DNA of 64,000 nucleotides from Pleodorina starrii. Taxonomy: Eukaryota; Chlorophyta; Chlorophyceae; Chlamydomonadales; Volvocaceae. A program made the translations under genes and the position numbers. The stretch spans positions 434,001 through 498,000 of the forward strand of contig BRXU01000002.1 of assembly GCA_030267565.1 (NCBI GenBank). The letters are read 5' to 3'. Positions 25,227-38,217 of this stretch are shown piece after piece. Numbering within the stretch: position 1 is the first letter of the stretch; each line of letters opens with the position of its first letter. Under the pieces are notes generated by a model, which was not told the origin of the DNA, did no database searches, and saw nothing but the letters and a program-made list of their open reading frames with translations.

Positions 25227-26705
25227 CGGTAGACGGCTATGGATGGTGGGTTGACGCCCAAGGGAAGTGCCGCTGTAGCGATGTCAGCAGCTGAGGGGGG
25301 TTGTCGGTAAAGTAACAACGCCGCGGCCCTAGACGGCCAAGTCGCACGATGGTGAAAATGTTATGGTCACGGTATGCTGGGTATTTGCCGCTTTGGAGGT
25401 CAATGCTGGGTATTTGTCGCTTTGGAGGTCAAAGGCGAGTCAAATGTACGAGGAAGGGGAGCGAGACAGCGAGTTGCTCAATTGTGCTAGAGACAGTCTA
25501 CTGAGCCAAGGGTTTATGACATGTATGTTTGTTGTTTTATGCGTTCGAGACCTTGAGCATACAGGTCAGGTGATGCAGTTGCGAATGAAGGGCCCACGAA
25601 GCCAAAAGCGTCAGACCGTCAGTTGTGCCTTCAGTCAGTCAGATTGAATTGCAAAATGCATTACGGATTCTCTCGTTCATCGTTGCACAAACATTAGGCT
25701 TCCACGCCGGGGCTGAATCGCAATTAGTTTGCAGGCGAGGGTATATCTCAACCCATCGTTTATTGTCTTTTCCAGGATTATTTGCGCTACCTATAGCCTT
25801 ATATTAAACACACTGAGCATTTATAGGGACGTTTGCTGCGCCGCCGGCACACAATGCGGAGCAGCTGCCTTGCGAACTCCTCTGCGCCAAGCTGCTCTTA
25901 TCCCATGTTGAAACCTATAAGACCGTGTCGACAAGCAAGACCGCATGGCAGGCGACATGGCTCACGGTAGGCAATGTGTGTCGCCCGGCATGCTTGGTGC
26001 GTGGGGCTGCGCGCTTTCCTGTGGGTACGAGTTTCAGCACATGCGTTCCCGCTTCCGCCCGGCGCAAGCCTCTAATCAATCACTTCCGGTGCGTAATTCG
26101 TGCGGGCGCGTCTGGCGTGGGGTGTCACTCAACAAGGAACTATTCCAGCTCCACTGTAACTATCAGAAGCCTCCACATATCGTCTGGTGCGACGGGCCGG
26201 CGGATACGGGTTTAGCTGGCTATGTTCCCCGTGGATGTGGAGGCAATGCTTTGGCCAGCACAGCCGGCCCATGGGTCATGATCGCTTGTCACCGGGGTGC
26301 TGTGGACACACACAAAACCCAGGACCACCCGGTGCGTATTCTGGTGGTGTTGTCAGCAACACGCAGTCTCAACTGCCACCGCCACGCCAAGACCGCTTCG
26401 GAACATCGAGCTCTCTTATACATGTTGCGACCCATGCCCCAACCTTCCGCCTACGTATCGCACTCAGCCTCGTCTCCTTCAGTCTGTATGCCTTCCCTCT
26501 GTCCTATCCGGTACAGCACCGAAACCAGCCAGATGCCATCGCCCAACCCAACCTCTGGACACCGCCGTAGCCCCTCTTTGTGACCCTCAACGCCGTCGGT
26601 ACACATCCACGCTTGTCCACCCCCGCCCACCGCCCGCCCGCTTCCCCTCTGCCCCCGCCGCCATCCCCTGCTGACCCATTCCCGCCCGCCATCCCGATCT
26701 CGCAG
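25227..26705. other. Divergent intergenic region, partly 5' exons of the next gene
   Basis: An AT-richer stretch (25300-25900) follows the kinase start. A near-duplicate 33-base segment (GGTATTTGTC/GCCGCTTTGGAGGTCAA type) occurs at 25378-25430. From about 25930 GC rises, and upstream exons of the plastid-type gene probably lie at 25930-26700, but none could be joined in phase with confidence. Confidence 0.4.
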
Positions 26706-29358
26706 CCAGCTCCGAGCCGTGGAGCGGGATCTCGACTGGGAGCCCGATCTAAAGGCACCTCCGGCAGCGTTGCCGCCCCCCAAGGGCTCAAGCAATTACA
26801 TGCCGCCACCGCCGCCGCCACCGCCGCCAATGGTGGTGAGGGCAGCAGTGGGGATCCGCATTTCGGATGTGGGCGGGTGCATCGGGCTCCGTGCCGTGCC
26901 GTGATCGTAGCGCCGGTCCATACTGACGGGATTGCGCTGCTGGTACTACTTTGGGGAGGATGATCTGCGCTGCTCAGGACCCGCGCGGCCCAGTCCCTCC
27001 TTCAGAAGCGCCGTGGGATTCGCCAGCCAGGCCAGGCCACAGGCCCCCGGGCGCCGTTCCTTCGCCGCGGTATCATCCCGTATGACCCCCTCGGCCTCCC
27101 GGTCACGCCCTGACACGCGCGCACCCACCACTGCCCTTCCCGTCGCCGCAGAACGACGCGCCCTTTCCGTTTCGAAGCCGGCGGGAGATTGTGCTGACGA
27201 TGTTAGGGGGCAGCGCTGCGCTGTGGCTTCTCAACCATAGTGAGTGTCCTCCCTGAAAATGGAGAGGGCACGCAGCGGCTGAAGGCCGGGGTTACCCTTA
27301 TAGTACGGAGGGCCGGGGCGGGGCACAGCGGTTGGCACGGAAACGCACGTGAGCCGGCAACGGGGCGCCTGGCCGAGCCTCCCGGACCCGGCGTTACGGG
27401 GAAACCGGGTTGTCCGGTCCGCCGAGAGAACACGCGTCCTGGGTCGGCGGCGCTTCTTTAGGCTTTGCCATGTTTGTACCGTGTATGTAGGTGTCAGCCC
27501 ACTACCTCTGCCTAGGGCTCTCTACCCACACGCCTTCCGCCATGCCCTCTTGCCACGCTCCTTCCCCTAACTCTCTAAGCCATGAACCCATACCCCAAGC
27601 CCGTAGCCATGTAGCAGTGCAATCAACCCCCGCCCCCCGGAACCCCTCACCCATACACACACGCACACCCCTCAGACGTCCTGGCCCCAATCGACTCGTT
27701 CGGCGCGAACCCACCCGTCAACTTCTCGTTAGCTGGCTACACAGACCTCAAGGCCGAGGTGTGGCTGGGGCTGAGGGGGCTGAGGGTTGCGGCGAAAGGG
27801 CAGGGCAGGTGGTGGGGCGCAGATTGGAACCTGGTGGGGCCCGGGGGGGATTGCACCCGCAGGTCGCCATCTGTCTTGCCGGCCTGCGCTGGACGCGTAA
27901 CGGTGCTTGTAGCTTCCGACTGGGGCTGCGACGGCTGAGGTCGTGTGGGCTCGGTGGGGCGTCGACCAGCCGGCGCCCTCCTTCCCGAGTCTTTGCCGGC
28001 GGGGCATCCCGCGGCAGCGCCATGATGGAGACTTGTGTGCCTTCGGTGCCCGCCCGCCCACTCGGTGCCTTTCCCGGCTTCCAGGAGTTCGTCTACTTCA
28101 AGACCCCCGGCGGCCGGTGGGTGGCGGCGGCGGAGGACGAGCAGGGTCGGTTCTTCATGATTGACGAGGTGGGCGATCTGTACTACGACTCCGGGGACCC
28201 GAACATCGGACTGTACGCGGTGAGTGCGAGCGCGAGCTCCCCGGGGGGGGCGGGGAGGGAAGGGGGTCTAGGGCACGGGGTAAACGTCAGCTTCGAAGCA
28301 GCCCGTCCCATGCTCCCATCCACCGTCTTTGACCTGGCAACCCAAGTCCCAACCCACCATCTCGCCCCGTGCAGATGGACACGGAGGGCAACCTGTTCAA
28401 CTTTTACCGGGACACGGACGGCGAGCAGAAGATTACGCCTGTCGGCAACGTGGCTGAGCTGAAGCAGTTCAAGATCAGCGAGATTGCGGGCATCAAGCTG
28501 GACCGGGACGTCAACGTGGTGGCGTTCCAGGTACGGTAACAATGAGCGAGTGGGGGTGAGGGAACGGGAGCCGCAGCGGATCAGGCGAATGGGGGGCCGG
28601 GCCTTAGCGACTCTGTCTCGTTGGTCGGTGGGCTGCCTGGTCTGGGCGGCTTCCTCCGCCCCAGCAGTCCAGGACGGCCGCCGGAGGGACCTGCCGCGTA
28701 GCCCAGGGCTGCCGTCCGCTCATGGCGCCCGCTGCTGCACTTCTCGGCACGCCCTCGCCTGCTCCCTGCCCGCCTCCTGCCCTCCTTCCGCCACTTTTGT
28801 TGCTGCTTTCCTGTCTTCTCCCTCCCCGCCCCGCCGTCCTTTCGCCACGTCGGTTCCTCAGCCGCGGTTCGCGTTTTACTCCTTACCGCTTGGTGCTGAT
28901 CCCCCTCAACGCTGCCTGTCCTCTTCCTAAAACCCGCCCCGCGCCTTCGCTCGCCCCGCCCCGCGCCGCGCCCTTGTTCCCCCCAGGACGGCAGCACCGC
29001 ACCGCTGCCCCCCGGCTCCACCTACATCGACCCCTACACCGGGGAGCTCCGAGGACCCGACCAACTGGTGGAGGGACTCAACGGAATGTCCGCCGCCTCG
29101 TCGCCGCGGGGCCCGGAGGGCGCCACCACACGGCGCGGCTTCTTCGAGTCGCTGTTTGGCGGAGGCGAGGAGGTGGAGCCGCCGATCCAGCGCTTTGAGG
29201 TGGACCTGAACGACCCACGGGACTTTGAGGAGCAGATGGAGGAGCAGCAATTCCTGGCCGACCCGGACGATCCCTCGGCGCCGCTGCTGCCTCCCGACTT
29301 TGACTTTGACGCTCTGGCGCGGCAGGTGGAGCAGGAGGCGCGCGCAAAGGGGCGGTAG
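26706..29358 (+). CDS. Conserved plastid-type protein of unknown function (5' end unresolved)
   Basis: Six exons join in phase: 26706-26832, 27152-27239, 27676-27758, 28085-28219, 28375-28530 and 28987-29358 (stop TAG). The protein contains a twin-arginine-like segment SRREIVLTMLGGSAALWLL following NDAPFPFR, which resembles a thylakoid or inner-membrane targeting segment of plastid proteins. Next come VLAPIDSFGANPPVNFSLAG, two related beta-rich blocks (EFVYFKTPGGRWVAAAEDE with DEVGDLYYDSGDPNIGLYA, and MDTEGNLFNFYRDTDGEQK), and an acidic tail ending in FDFDALARQVEQEARAKGR. The two blocks look like a repeated motif in which an aromatic strand is followed by a GD-type turn. I recognise the general look of green-lineage chloroplast proteins but cannot name the family. 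Polyproline runs lie in the first listed exon. The start codon and any transit peptide must lie in an upstream exon I could not fix. Confidence 0.7.
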
Positions 29359-29564
29359 TGGCGGGTAATGAATGGGTGTGACACAGCGATGTGACGAAGG
29401 CGACGTTTGGCGAACTGACCCGGGGCTTATTAATACGGTAGTGGAGGGGAGGGGGGCTGGTGTGGTGGAGCGAGGCAAAAGGCATGGTTGTGGGTTTGAG
29501 AGTGGCCTGCGGGGACGATCGCGCGTGAAGCGTGGGGTATCACACGCACAGACGCAATACGCAT

Positions 29565-29569
29565 TGTAA
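29565..29569 (+). terminator. Candidate TGTAA poly(A) signal
   Basis: TGTAA lies about 207 bases after the stop at 29358 and is the best candidate 3' end signal for the plastid-type gene. Confidence 0.5.
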
Positions 29570-31077
29570 CTGAAGGCAGGATGTGGCGTATCGTATTCTC
29601 GCTTGTTGCAGTGCGCTTCACAGTTGGAGGCGGGCGTGGGGGCAAGGGCAGAAGCAGGGCAAGCAGGGTCGGTGGTCTACCTGGTGTCGACGGGGACGAT
29701 GCAGGCGTCTGCTGTACATGTACAATTTGTGGGGCGGGTCGCACTGCCGAGCGTTGCGGGATTTGGCAGAGGCGACATGCAATCTGGCAGGACTCGCAGG
29801 AGCGAAACTCGGACAGTCCTTCAGGTTTGAACAACCTCTGATTCGTGTCAGACCGGGAACTCATCTGGGCGCCTGGATCTGGGACGATCTGGCACCAGGA
29901 TGTCGTACGGTGGGTACCGCACGTGAGATGGATGTCGCCAGTATCACAGTTGCAAGTGACTTCGTGCCATGCGTTGTTGAGTGTCCCAGGCATCTGCGTG
30001 AAATGAGAGCAGGCGTGCTGTTGCTTTCCCTCCGCTATCGGGTTCCCCGCTGGCGGGTTTTTCGTTGACAGAAGGGTTCCGTCGGTCTACGGTCTTATTA
30101 AAGGCGTAAGAGAGCGAAGCGTGAGGCTGCTTGGGAAGATCGCTGTGGAGTAACAGTTAACATATTAGTAATGACCACAAAACCTTTTGGAACCATGTCG
30201 CCATGAGGTCGGCTTGTTTGTCCGCACCCGTGGCGCGACGTGGTGTGACGCAATTTTGTGATCCTGTTTACCGTCGGTCAAGAAATATCTGTGTTGTCGG
30301 CCGCACCTTTCGGGTGAGCGGTTGATACTTCCGCTGACGCCGGCTAGGGTTGTACAAGACACTCTTACATCTCGTAAGAGCTGGTAAGAGGGTCTTGGTA
30401 GGTGGTCGAGTACCGTACTGCCTCCCGCGTCCCGCCGTCCAGACCACCCCGCGGGAGAGGGCGGGAGCTGCAACCCCCTGCCCTGCCCTTGCCCTAACAA
30501 GCCATACATCACCGAAAGAAAGTACCGGTAAAGAAGAAAAAAGAAAAGAAAGAAGAGTAGAAAGAAATCCTAAGGGAAAAAAAGAAGAGTAGAAAGTAGA
30601 GAAGGCGACGAATGGTAATCAAACCGTACCATGTCGATCAATCCATGAACGATGCACCCCGAAGATGACAGTCATTAGCAGTATCTTTCAGCTCCCCCCA
30701 AACCCTAAGAGGGAGGGACCCACCGGCACCCTGGAATTTGTGGGCCCGGGGCCGCCGCACCTTTACAACCAACGCCCTCCCTCCGCCTCCGCGCGTCGAA
30801 CCCTCCGATCCGCCCAAACTCAACCTCCTAAATTACATGCTGCCTCGCCCTCAGCCCCCCAAAGGGAACGGCCGTGCACCGAACACCGCGGCCGCCGCGA
30901 GGAGGCCTCCCCCAGGGACCTGCACGTCGATCCACGAACCACCGAACCGTCTACTGCCGTACTGTACCGTAATCTGCCGTACAGCAAAAGCCTTCCGGAG
31001 ATTTCCACAGCGGAATATGCTTAACACATACACAGCCAACCAACTCCCTTCGCCGCCGCACGCATGTCGGGTTTTAA
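29570..31077. other. Convergent intergenic region with a purine-rich tract
   Basis: It contains no recognisable gene. A long A/G-rich tract (about 30525-30605) includes a 16-base AAAGAAGAGTAGAAAG segment twice. Short CCGTACTGTACCGT-type motifs occur at about 30955-30985. The reverse-strand TGTAA of the BTB gene is at 30833-30837. Confidence 0.5.
30833..30837 (-). terminator. Candidate TGTAA poly(A) signal of the BTB-BACK gene
   Basis: TTACA on the + strand reads TGTAA on the - strand about 240 bases past the stop codon at 31078. Confidence 0.5.
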
Positions 31078-34000
31078 TCAGGCGCCGTTGTGCCAGCCCA
31101 GCCACTGCTGGAGCACGGTGCCGCCGCCGTAGGGGCTGGCCCCGCCGCCGCCAGCGGCGGCACCGGCGCCGGCGCCGAGGCCGTACCCTCCGCCTCCGGC
31201 GCCGCCGCCGCCCGCGCCGCCGCCGCCAGCCGCGCCGCCGCCAGAGCCGCCCTGGTCAAGGCGCGCGTTGAGCACGCAGTGAGGCTGTACGACAAAGCCG
31301 CCGTTGGCCTGCTGCATCAGATCCACGCGTGCGATGCCGTACATCTGCGCGGGTACGGCAGAGGCAAGGCGCGTCACGCGCCATCCAACGCGCATGTCGC
31401 ATCACCGGTACGTGAGTTCGTTCGGGGAAGGACTGGACACCGGCCCGAGACGGTGGTCAGCTAGGGGGCGCCTCAGGGCAGGTAAGTGAGGAGGAGGCAT
31501 ACGGGTCGGGTCGGCGGCTCGGCACGGCGGCTCACAGAGAGACCCGCGGGTCACGCGGCACTTTCTACTCCCTGCCTCCCTCCCCTCGCCTTTGCTCGCT
31601 CTCCTGCTTTCACTCCCTTCGTCCCTGCCTCCCTCCCTATCCCGCTTCCATACCCTCCCTCCCTCCCTCTCTCCGCCGCACACCCACGAAGCCGCCGCTC
31701 ACCCGCAGTCCTCTCACACACAGGCGGTGCACCCCGTCCTCCTGCGCGCCGGTGGCCTGAAAACGGCGGTGGGGAGACCAGGGAGGCAAGAGGCAGGGAG
31801 GCCAGTGGGCGCTGGTACCTACAAGCTGGGTCGAGGTACCGGGGAGCCAAGAGCGGCCCCAGAGGGTCCCCGAGGGCAGGTGAGGGCCTCCGAGGGCAGG
31901 GTGAGGGCAGGTGAAGGCAGGCGAGGGCAGCGGAGGGCCGCACAACGGAGTCGGGGGGAAGCGGAATCGTTTCCGCACCTGCAGCCTCATCACCCGCCAG
32001 GGCCCCATCGCGGTGGCCCCCGCGAGGACGCCCACATCAAACTGCTCCGCCATCCTGCGGATTTGGCGCGTAGTCGGGAGGGAGGTCGGGAGGGAGGGCG
32101 GTGCTGGCGGTCGGGAAGGATATATATACCGGTAAACAATACAGTTCGGTATCGGTCTCGTCCGCATTCGTAATTTAAGAAAAGAGAGAAAAGAGAGGAA
32201 GAGGCGGGCAATATTGACGGGCGATGTTGGGGGGGGAGGGTAGGGAACAGGATGAGAGAGGAGAGGGCCGCGGGAGTGGCGGGCGGCGACGCCGCGCGCG
32301 CGCGTACGTGCACGGGCGGCAGGCGATGCCGGCGGGGGCGTTGGTGGCCATGATGTGCTCGGATTGGGAATGGGCTCGGTTTAGCACCGTTACCCCAATG
32401 ACCTAACCCGTAAGAGGCGACCAGACGAAGGCGACCTACTGGAACAAGACATACGAACAAGACCAGCAGACATGACCTTGAGAACGCGACGAACAGGACG
32501 GCCTGGAGAGAACGTGAGGTAAAAGAAATGACCTAGAAGCCGTTGAGAGACGATGGAGCCACCACCGGGTAACTCACCGGGTCGTGAGGTCCATGTAGCG
32601 GCATGGCGGCGGAGGCGCGGCCGCCGCCGGGCCTGAAGAGGAGGCGCCGCCGCCTTGGCCCTGACCCTGACCCCCCGGGGGCCGCTGCGCGTGGGCAGCG
32701 GCCGCCGCCGCCGCCGCCGCGGCGCCGCCGCCGGCCGCCGGTCCGCCGGCGCCCGGCGGCGGCGCCGCCGGGCCGCGGGCCTCACTGGCGGGTCGTACCG
32801 CGATCTGGGTTTTGAAGTTCCGGGCGCGGTAGTATCCCGCCCGACGGTGACCGTGCAGGAAGGTGTACCTACAGCACGCGGTGGGGGATCGTGGCCGGGA
32901 ATGGCGGGGGCCGCGGAGGATATATTTGCAAAACGGAACTTGCAGGATTGGCTAGGCCGAGTACGGATCGCTTGCGCCGGTACCAACACCGAATCGGGCA
33001 ACCGCGGCCTGGGACGGATTCCGGGACCAGTTACGCTACGCCTCACGTTGCTCCTTCCAGGTCGCGGTACGAAATCGTACGTTTTTACCGTGCGCGTCCC
33101 GTACAAGATACCGTACCTGTACAGCTGCAGCACGTGGACATTGTGCGGGAGCTGTACCTGCAGTATCAAAGTTGATGGGTGGTTGGGCGGTGATTGCGCC
33201 GTGAGTTGGCGGGCCAACGAGGTCGGGGGGCTGAGCCGCGCGATCAACCGGCTCCAGGATTTGGTGTTGGCAACCCCGCCCAGCCGCCTGGTGCGGCTAC
33301 AGGCCATGAAACGCTCTCCTGTTGAGGCCACAAAACCCTAAAACCCTAAATAAAACCCCCCAAAAAAGTAAACTGTAAGCACTAAACTAAACTTCAGTAC
33401 CCAACCGTAAGCCGTCTCGGTTTCATCATTGCGGTTCGAACTTAAAAAGAATCTCCATCACTCAGCCAGTCCGTCCTCCCAGCCCTTCTTCTCGGTCCGT
33501 CCGTCTACCGTATCAGTCAGTCAGTCTGCCCTCCCAGTTTGCAACCATCACCTCCAGCCAGGGCAGCGGGTCAGCGCTGTCGTTGGTCTCAAAGAAGCAG
33601 TCGGGGTCGGAGGTGACCACGTGGCGGGGGCTGCCCTCGCCACACCCCGAGACCTGCAGCCAGCCGGGGGGGGGGGGTAGACAGGCAGGCAGGCAGTAGA
33701 GAAGTGTTTTGAAAGCCTTCAGGTTTGGCCTTCGAGGAGATCAAACTGTGCGGCCGGCCTCTGCAGTTGCGTACGGTGTGTCGGTGTCGTACCTGTACGG
33801 TAATGAACGGCACCAGGTGCTCCCACAGCGCCTCCAGCGCGACATCCACCCAGGCGCAGCCGCCAGGCAGCCCGTGGACCAGATTGCAGCAGTACGACAG
33901 CCGCGGCGGCGGAAGGCAAAACGCCGCGAAGGCCGCCGCCGTGTCAAAAGCGGCTCCGCCCGCCGCCGCCGCCGCCGGCACTGGATCGCCGCCGCCGGAA

Positions 34001-37000
34001 GGTTGCTGCTGCTCCGCGTCCCCCTCCCCGCGGCTGCCGCCGCCACCGCCGTTCCCAGACCCACTGCCGTACATCGTGCCCCTTGACGCCGGATGGACCG
34101 GGTAAGGCTGCAGCGGCAGCGGCGGCGGGCCGACGCCGGCAGCGGCGTGGTGGTTGTAGTACAAGCCGTGCGCCAAGGCGTGAGCATGCGGTGGTCCTCC
34201 ACCGCCGCCGCCGCCGCCACCTGCCGGCGGCGGCGGTGGTTGAGGTTGCCCGCCGCCGTGAACTCGAAACACCGCCAAGGACCGCCGGCCGCCGTTGGCA
34301 GCGGCGGCGGCCGCCGCCACCTGCCCTGCCCCGGCGGCGGCACCGCCGCCGCCGCCGCCGGCGGCCCCCCCGCCGTACTGATACTGAAACTGGTACGGCT
34401 GGTACGGATGTAGGTACGGATGGTTGACGTAATGACTAGCGGGGTTGGGTCCAGAGCCCGTCGCCGCTGCGCCTCCTGCTGCTGCTGCTGAGGAGGAGGA
34501 GGGGTGGTGGTGCGCGTGCTCCAGGGAAGACCGCGAGAACGCCTGCGGGCGCGATGGTGGGTTCAAGCACATGGGCAAGAAAAGGAAGCGCAGCGAGCGG
34601 CAGAGCGGATCGAGCGCGCACGCAGAGAGAGAGGGACGCGCCACGTGCGGGTGACTGCGCCGATGAGACCGTCGGCATCTCGGCATGACACAGTTGACAC
34701 TGCCCTTCACCGCCTTTCACCGGGACCCCCACACCTCCACCCCTCACTCTCCCACCTCACTCCCCCACTTCCAACCGCAAACCGCCAACCGAAGCGCGCC
34801 CCTTACCAGAGCGCAGGGCGCCGCCACGGGGCCAACCGGCCGCCAGCGGCACTGGCACCACCCCGGTCCCTGACCTTCACTAACCCAAGCATCCATCCAT
34901 TCACCCAGCCATCCAGCCAGCCAGCCAGCCACCCTAAGCCCACCCACCTGCGGCAGCGGAAGCGAGGTGCCAAACTCCATCGCCGCCAGCCGGGCGAGTG
35001 CCCCCTCCAGCACCTGCTCCCGGGGCAGCAGCGGATGGTGGTGGGGGTGCGGCTGGGGGTGGTGGGGGGGAGGAGGATGTGGCGCCGACAGCGTGCTTCC
35101 GCCGGCGGCGGCGGTGGCGGCGGCGGTGGCGTCCGGGCGCGGCGGCTCGTGGCGCCCGTGAAGCCGGGGGTGCGCATGCGGCGGCGCGGCAGCGCCGCCG
35201 CCGCCGCCGCCGCTGGATCTGGATCTGGATCTTGGCGAAGAGCAGGCGGAGGTACTGGCGGGGGACATGAGGCCGCTGTCACCGCCGCCGGGTGCCGCCG
35301 CCGCCGCCGCCGCCGTCGCGGCCGCGCCGTCGCCTTCGCTCCCGCCGCCGCTGCTGCTGGCCGCCTGCCCCTGCCTCTCCTCCTGCCCCTCCTCGCCTCC
35401 CTGCTGAAGTAGGCCGCTGCTGACTGGGCCGGCGGCGCCGGGCGCTGCGGCGCTCTCCCCACTGCCTGCGGCGGCGGAGGAGCTTCCCGCCGCGCCGTCG
35501 CCACTGCCAGCGGTGCCGGCGGGCGGCTGCGCAGCATCGGCGGCGACCGACCCGCGGGTCGCGGCCACTGCACCGTCAGACGCCGCTGGCTGTACGGCAT
35601 CATCGGTTACACCCTCGGGAGTCCTGAAGCAGGAGGAGGAGGACGAGGATGTGGGATCTTTGGCTTCTCCGTTGTCGGCCGCCGCCGCTGAGTAGTCGGC
35701 GGCGGCGTCGGCGGCCGTCGCGGCGTCGGCGGCGGGCCTGCCGCCGGTCGCGGCGGCCAGTACGACAGTAGGCTGTACTGCGAGTCGCGTGATGGTGGCA
35801 TTGTCCAGGTACGCAAAGCGAATCTGCGGCAGCGGCGGCAGCGGCGGGTCACCGGTGTTGGAGTGTTGGCGACAGGGCACACGGTAAGAGGAAAGAGATC
35901 CTGCAGCTCTGGGGCCCTGCCTTTGGCCCCATCTGCCGCCCATGTCTTCACCCTTGGGAGTGACTGGTTCTGACTTCCTTGACGCCCTTGAGACCCTTCA
36001 CCCCATCTGCGCTCCGCCCCGCGCCCCGCCACTCCTTGCGCCCCCGTTGACTCCTCGACACACCCGTGCGGTCTCCACTTTCCCACTAGTTTCCGCTCCC
36101 AGCCCCTTACACCCTGGCCTCTGACCTCCCAGCCTCATAACCCCCCTGCTCCCCGGCACAACGCCCGCCTCCGCGCCGCCCCCGCCACACCCTCACCGCG
36201 CCCCGCCCCACCCGCCCACCCACCCACCTGCGCACAAAGCGCCCTCTGTGCCTCCGAATCGACCACCGTAGTGGCCAGGTAGCGAGTGACGGCCTCAACC
36301 ACCTGTACGGCAAGCGAGCCAGCCCCAAGTGGTTGGTTGCGGTTGTTACGGTTTGTTGGGGTGGTGCTGCTGCTGCCTGTCGTGCGGAAAGCGGTGCTCA
36401 TGGAGCGGGGAGGACGGCGGAGCATATCATATACGCATCTCTCATATACGCAACTAAAAAGAGGAGGAGGACGGCGCGCGTAAACGATGCGCAGCCAGCC
36501 AGCCAGGTAAATGTAGTACAAACGGAGCCGGTAGTGGCAAAGGTGAATGAATGGGGGCGCAGCAGCAAACATCGTGCCTGGCGCCTCGCTGTACGACATC
36601 TGCCGTATTATGCCGTACCTGCAGCTCGCAGTGGACTTGCAGCAGGGGGTGTGTGAGGATCTCCAGGAGGCTGGCGGGGGGAAGGCCGCACAGGTCACCG
36701 CCGTACAGCAGTGGGAAGCCTAGAGGCCGGGCAGGAAAGAACACCCCATTGTGGGAACGGGGACAGGGACGGCGGCGGAAAGGGGGGGTTGGCAGAGGGC
36801 CAGAACGGGGCCGCCAACGCAGGCGTTGCGGCTCGCGGCAGTGGCAGAGGCCGCCATAGCGGTGGCGAAAGCACGCCGCAGCTGAGGTGCCCATGACACC
36901 CACACATACATATACATGCCAACCAATCCCCACACCCACACCCACAGACACACACAAACCTCCCCCTCCCCCGCACACACAGTGCGGGTGATAACGAATG

Positions 37001-38217
37001 CACTGCCGCCCAAGTCCGCGCAGATCCCAACCACCCAACCGCTTCTCAACCGCTTCTCAACTCCCACCGACCACGCAAATCATCGCCACAGTCCCTGCCC
37101 ATCCGCCCCGGGTCCGTTCGCTGACTTTCACGCACTCCCAACCCACCTCACGCTTCCTCCACCCCACTGCACTCCATGCTCCGCACCCCAACACACTGCC
37201 CACCCATCCACCCACCCACCCACCCTGCGCCGCCAGCGCCACACACTCCGAGTGCAGGTCGTGCAGCGCAAAGCGCACTGCCGCCCGCAGGTGGTCGAGA
37301 CAGTTGGCCGCGCCCAGGCGACCGCACACGTAGTCGGTGCAGTAGGCGTCCAGCTCCGGAACCAGCAGCTGCCGGGCCAGAGCCAGCAGCGGCAGAGCGT
37401 TGCAGTCGTCCAGCCGCACCCTGAGGGGCAGGACAGGGCAGGGCAGTGCGGTGCGGTGGCGTGGAGATGAATGGGTGTTGATGCAGTTCAGCGGAGTGCC
37501 GTAGAGGCAGATGCTGACTGACCGATCGACCGACTGACTGACTGGCTGACCGAATGACTGACCGACTGACTGACTGACTGACCTGTCGGAGTAAAAATAC
37601 TCCACGAGGGTCGGCCAAGCGGGGGCCGCGGCGGGGTCGAGCGTGAGGCGGATGCGCCGCGCTGCAGAGTCGGCGAAGTGTGCCTGACCCAGCGCGGCGG
37701 CGAAGAAGGCGCTGTGGCGGGCTAGCAGCAGGCCGTGAAGCCGGTACTCGCCCCAACCACCCCAGCGCGAGCATGGGGAAAGGGCGGGCGCCGCTGCCGC
37801 CGGCGAGACAGCGGCGGGGGATGTGGAGGAGGAGGCGCGGGAAGGGGAGGCGGCGAGGCTGTTGTCGGGGGAGGGTTGAGGGCTGGAGGCGGGGAGAGGG
37901 CAGGGCTGGAGGAAGGGGATGGAAGCGGGGTTGGATTCGGCGGAGGCGGAGGGCTGGGCTGGGGCCGCCGCTGCGGGTGGCGGGTCGTGGTCGGGGTGGA
38001 CGTCGGTGACGACCTCAACCACCACGTCTGCCAGCTCCCCGGTTCGGAGATATTGCAGGAAGCCTGACGCAAAGGCGGAGCCATACTCCTTTGCGTGCGA
38101 CGACTTGACGGTCGCGGCATGGCCCGCAGCGGAAGGGTCGAAGCTGGCCGGCCGCCCGTAAGCGGGACCGCCGGGCGCACGACCGGCCAATTGCAGCGCC
38201 GCAGGCGGGCGGTCCAT
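31078..38217 (-). CDS. BTB-BACK domain protein with long homopolymer regions
   Basis: Ten exons join in phase: 38217-37583, 37420-37224, 36719-36619, 36302-36228, 35823-34948, 34542-33793, 33653-33552, 32804-32578, 32054-31979 and 31344-31078 (stop TGA), giving about 1101 aa. The BTB fold starts at FLQYLRTGELADVVVEV and resumes after an insert of about 85 Pro/Ala/Ser-rich residues at YRLHGLLLARHSAFFAAAL, then LVEYFYSDRV and LLALARQLLVPELDAYC. A BACK-like helical region follows (LPPASLLEILTHPLLQVHCE and VVEAVTRYLATTVVDSEAQ). BTB-BACK proteins commonly serve as CUL3 ubiquitin-ligase adaptors, but no Kelch, MATH or NPH3 substrate domain is visible, so that role is only inferred. Exons 5-8 and 10 are Gly/Ala/Pro/His/Ser-rich with scattered conserved patches such as SDPDCFFETNDSADPLPWLE and MAEQFDVGVLAGATAMGPWR. 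All ten exons agree in phase, which supports a single gene. Confidence 0.85.
37516..37582. repeat. TGAC/TGACCGAC tetranucleotide repeat in BTB gene intron
   Basis: Imperfect ACTGACTG/ACCGACTG units fill the first intron of the BTB-BACK gene right next to its donor at 37582. Simple-sequence expansion. Confidence 0.75.

Noticed and set aside
33589..34710. 373-codon - strand open frame as a separate gene
   Set aside because: It is the BTB gene exon 34542-33793 with intron extension on both sides.
34744..35943. Very long open frame on the - strand (399 codons) as a single-exon gene
   Set aside because: Only 35823-34948 fits the BTB gene's splice phases; the ends of the frame are intron sequence that stays open because of high GC.
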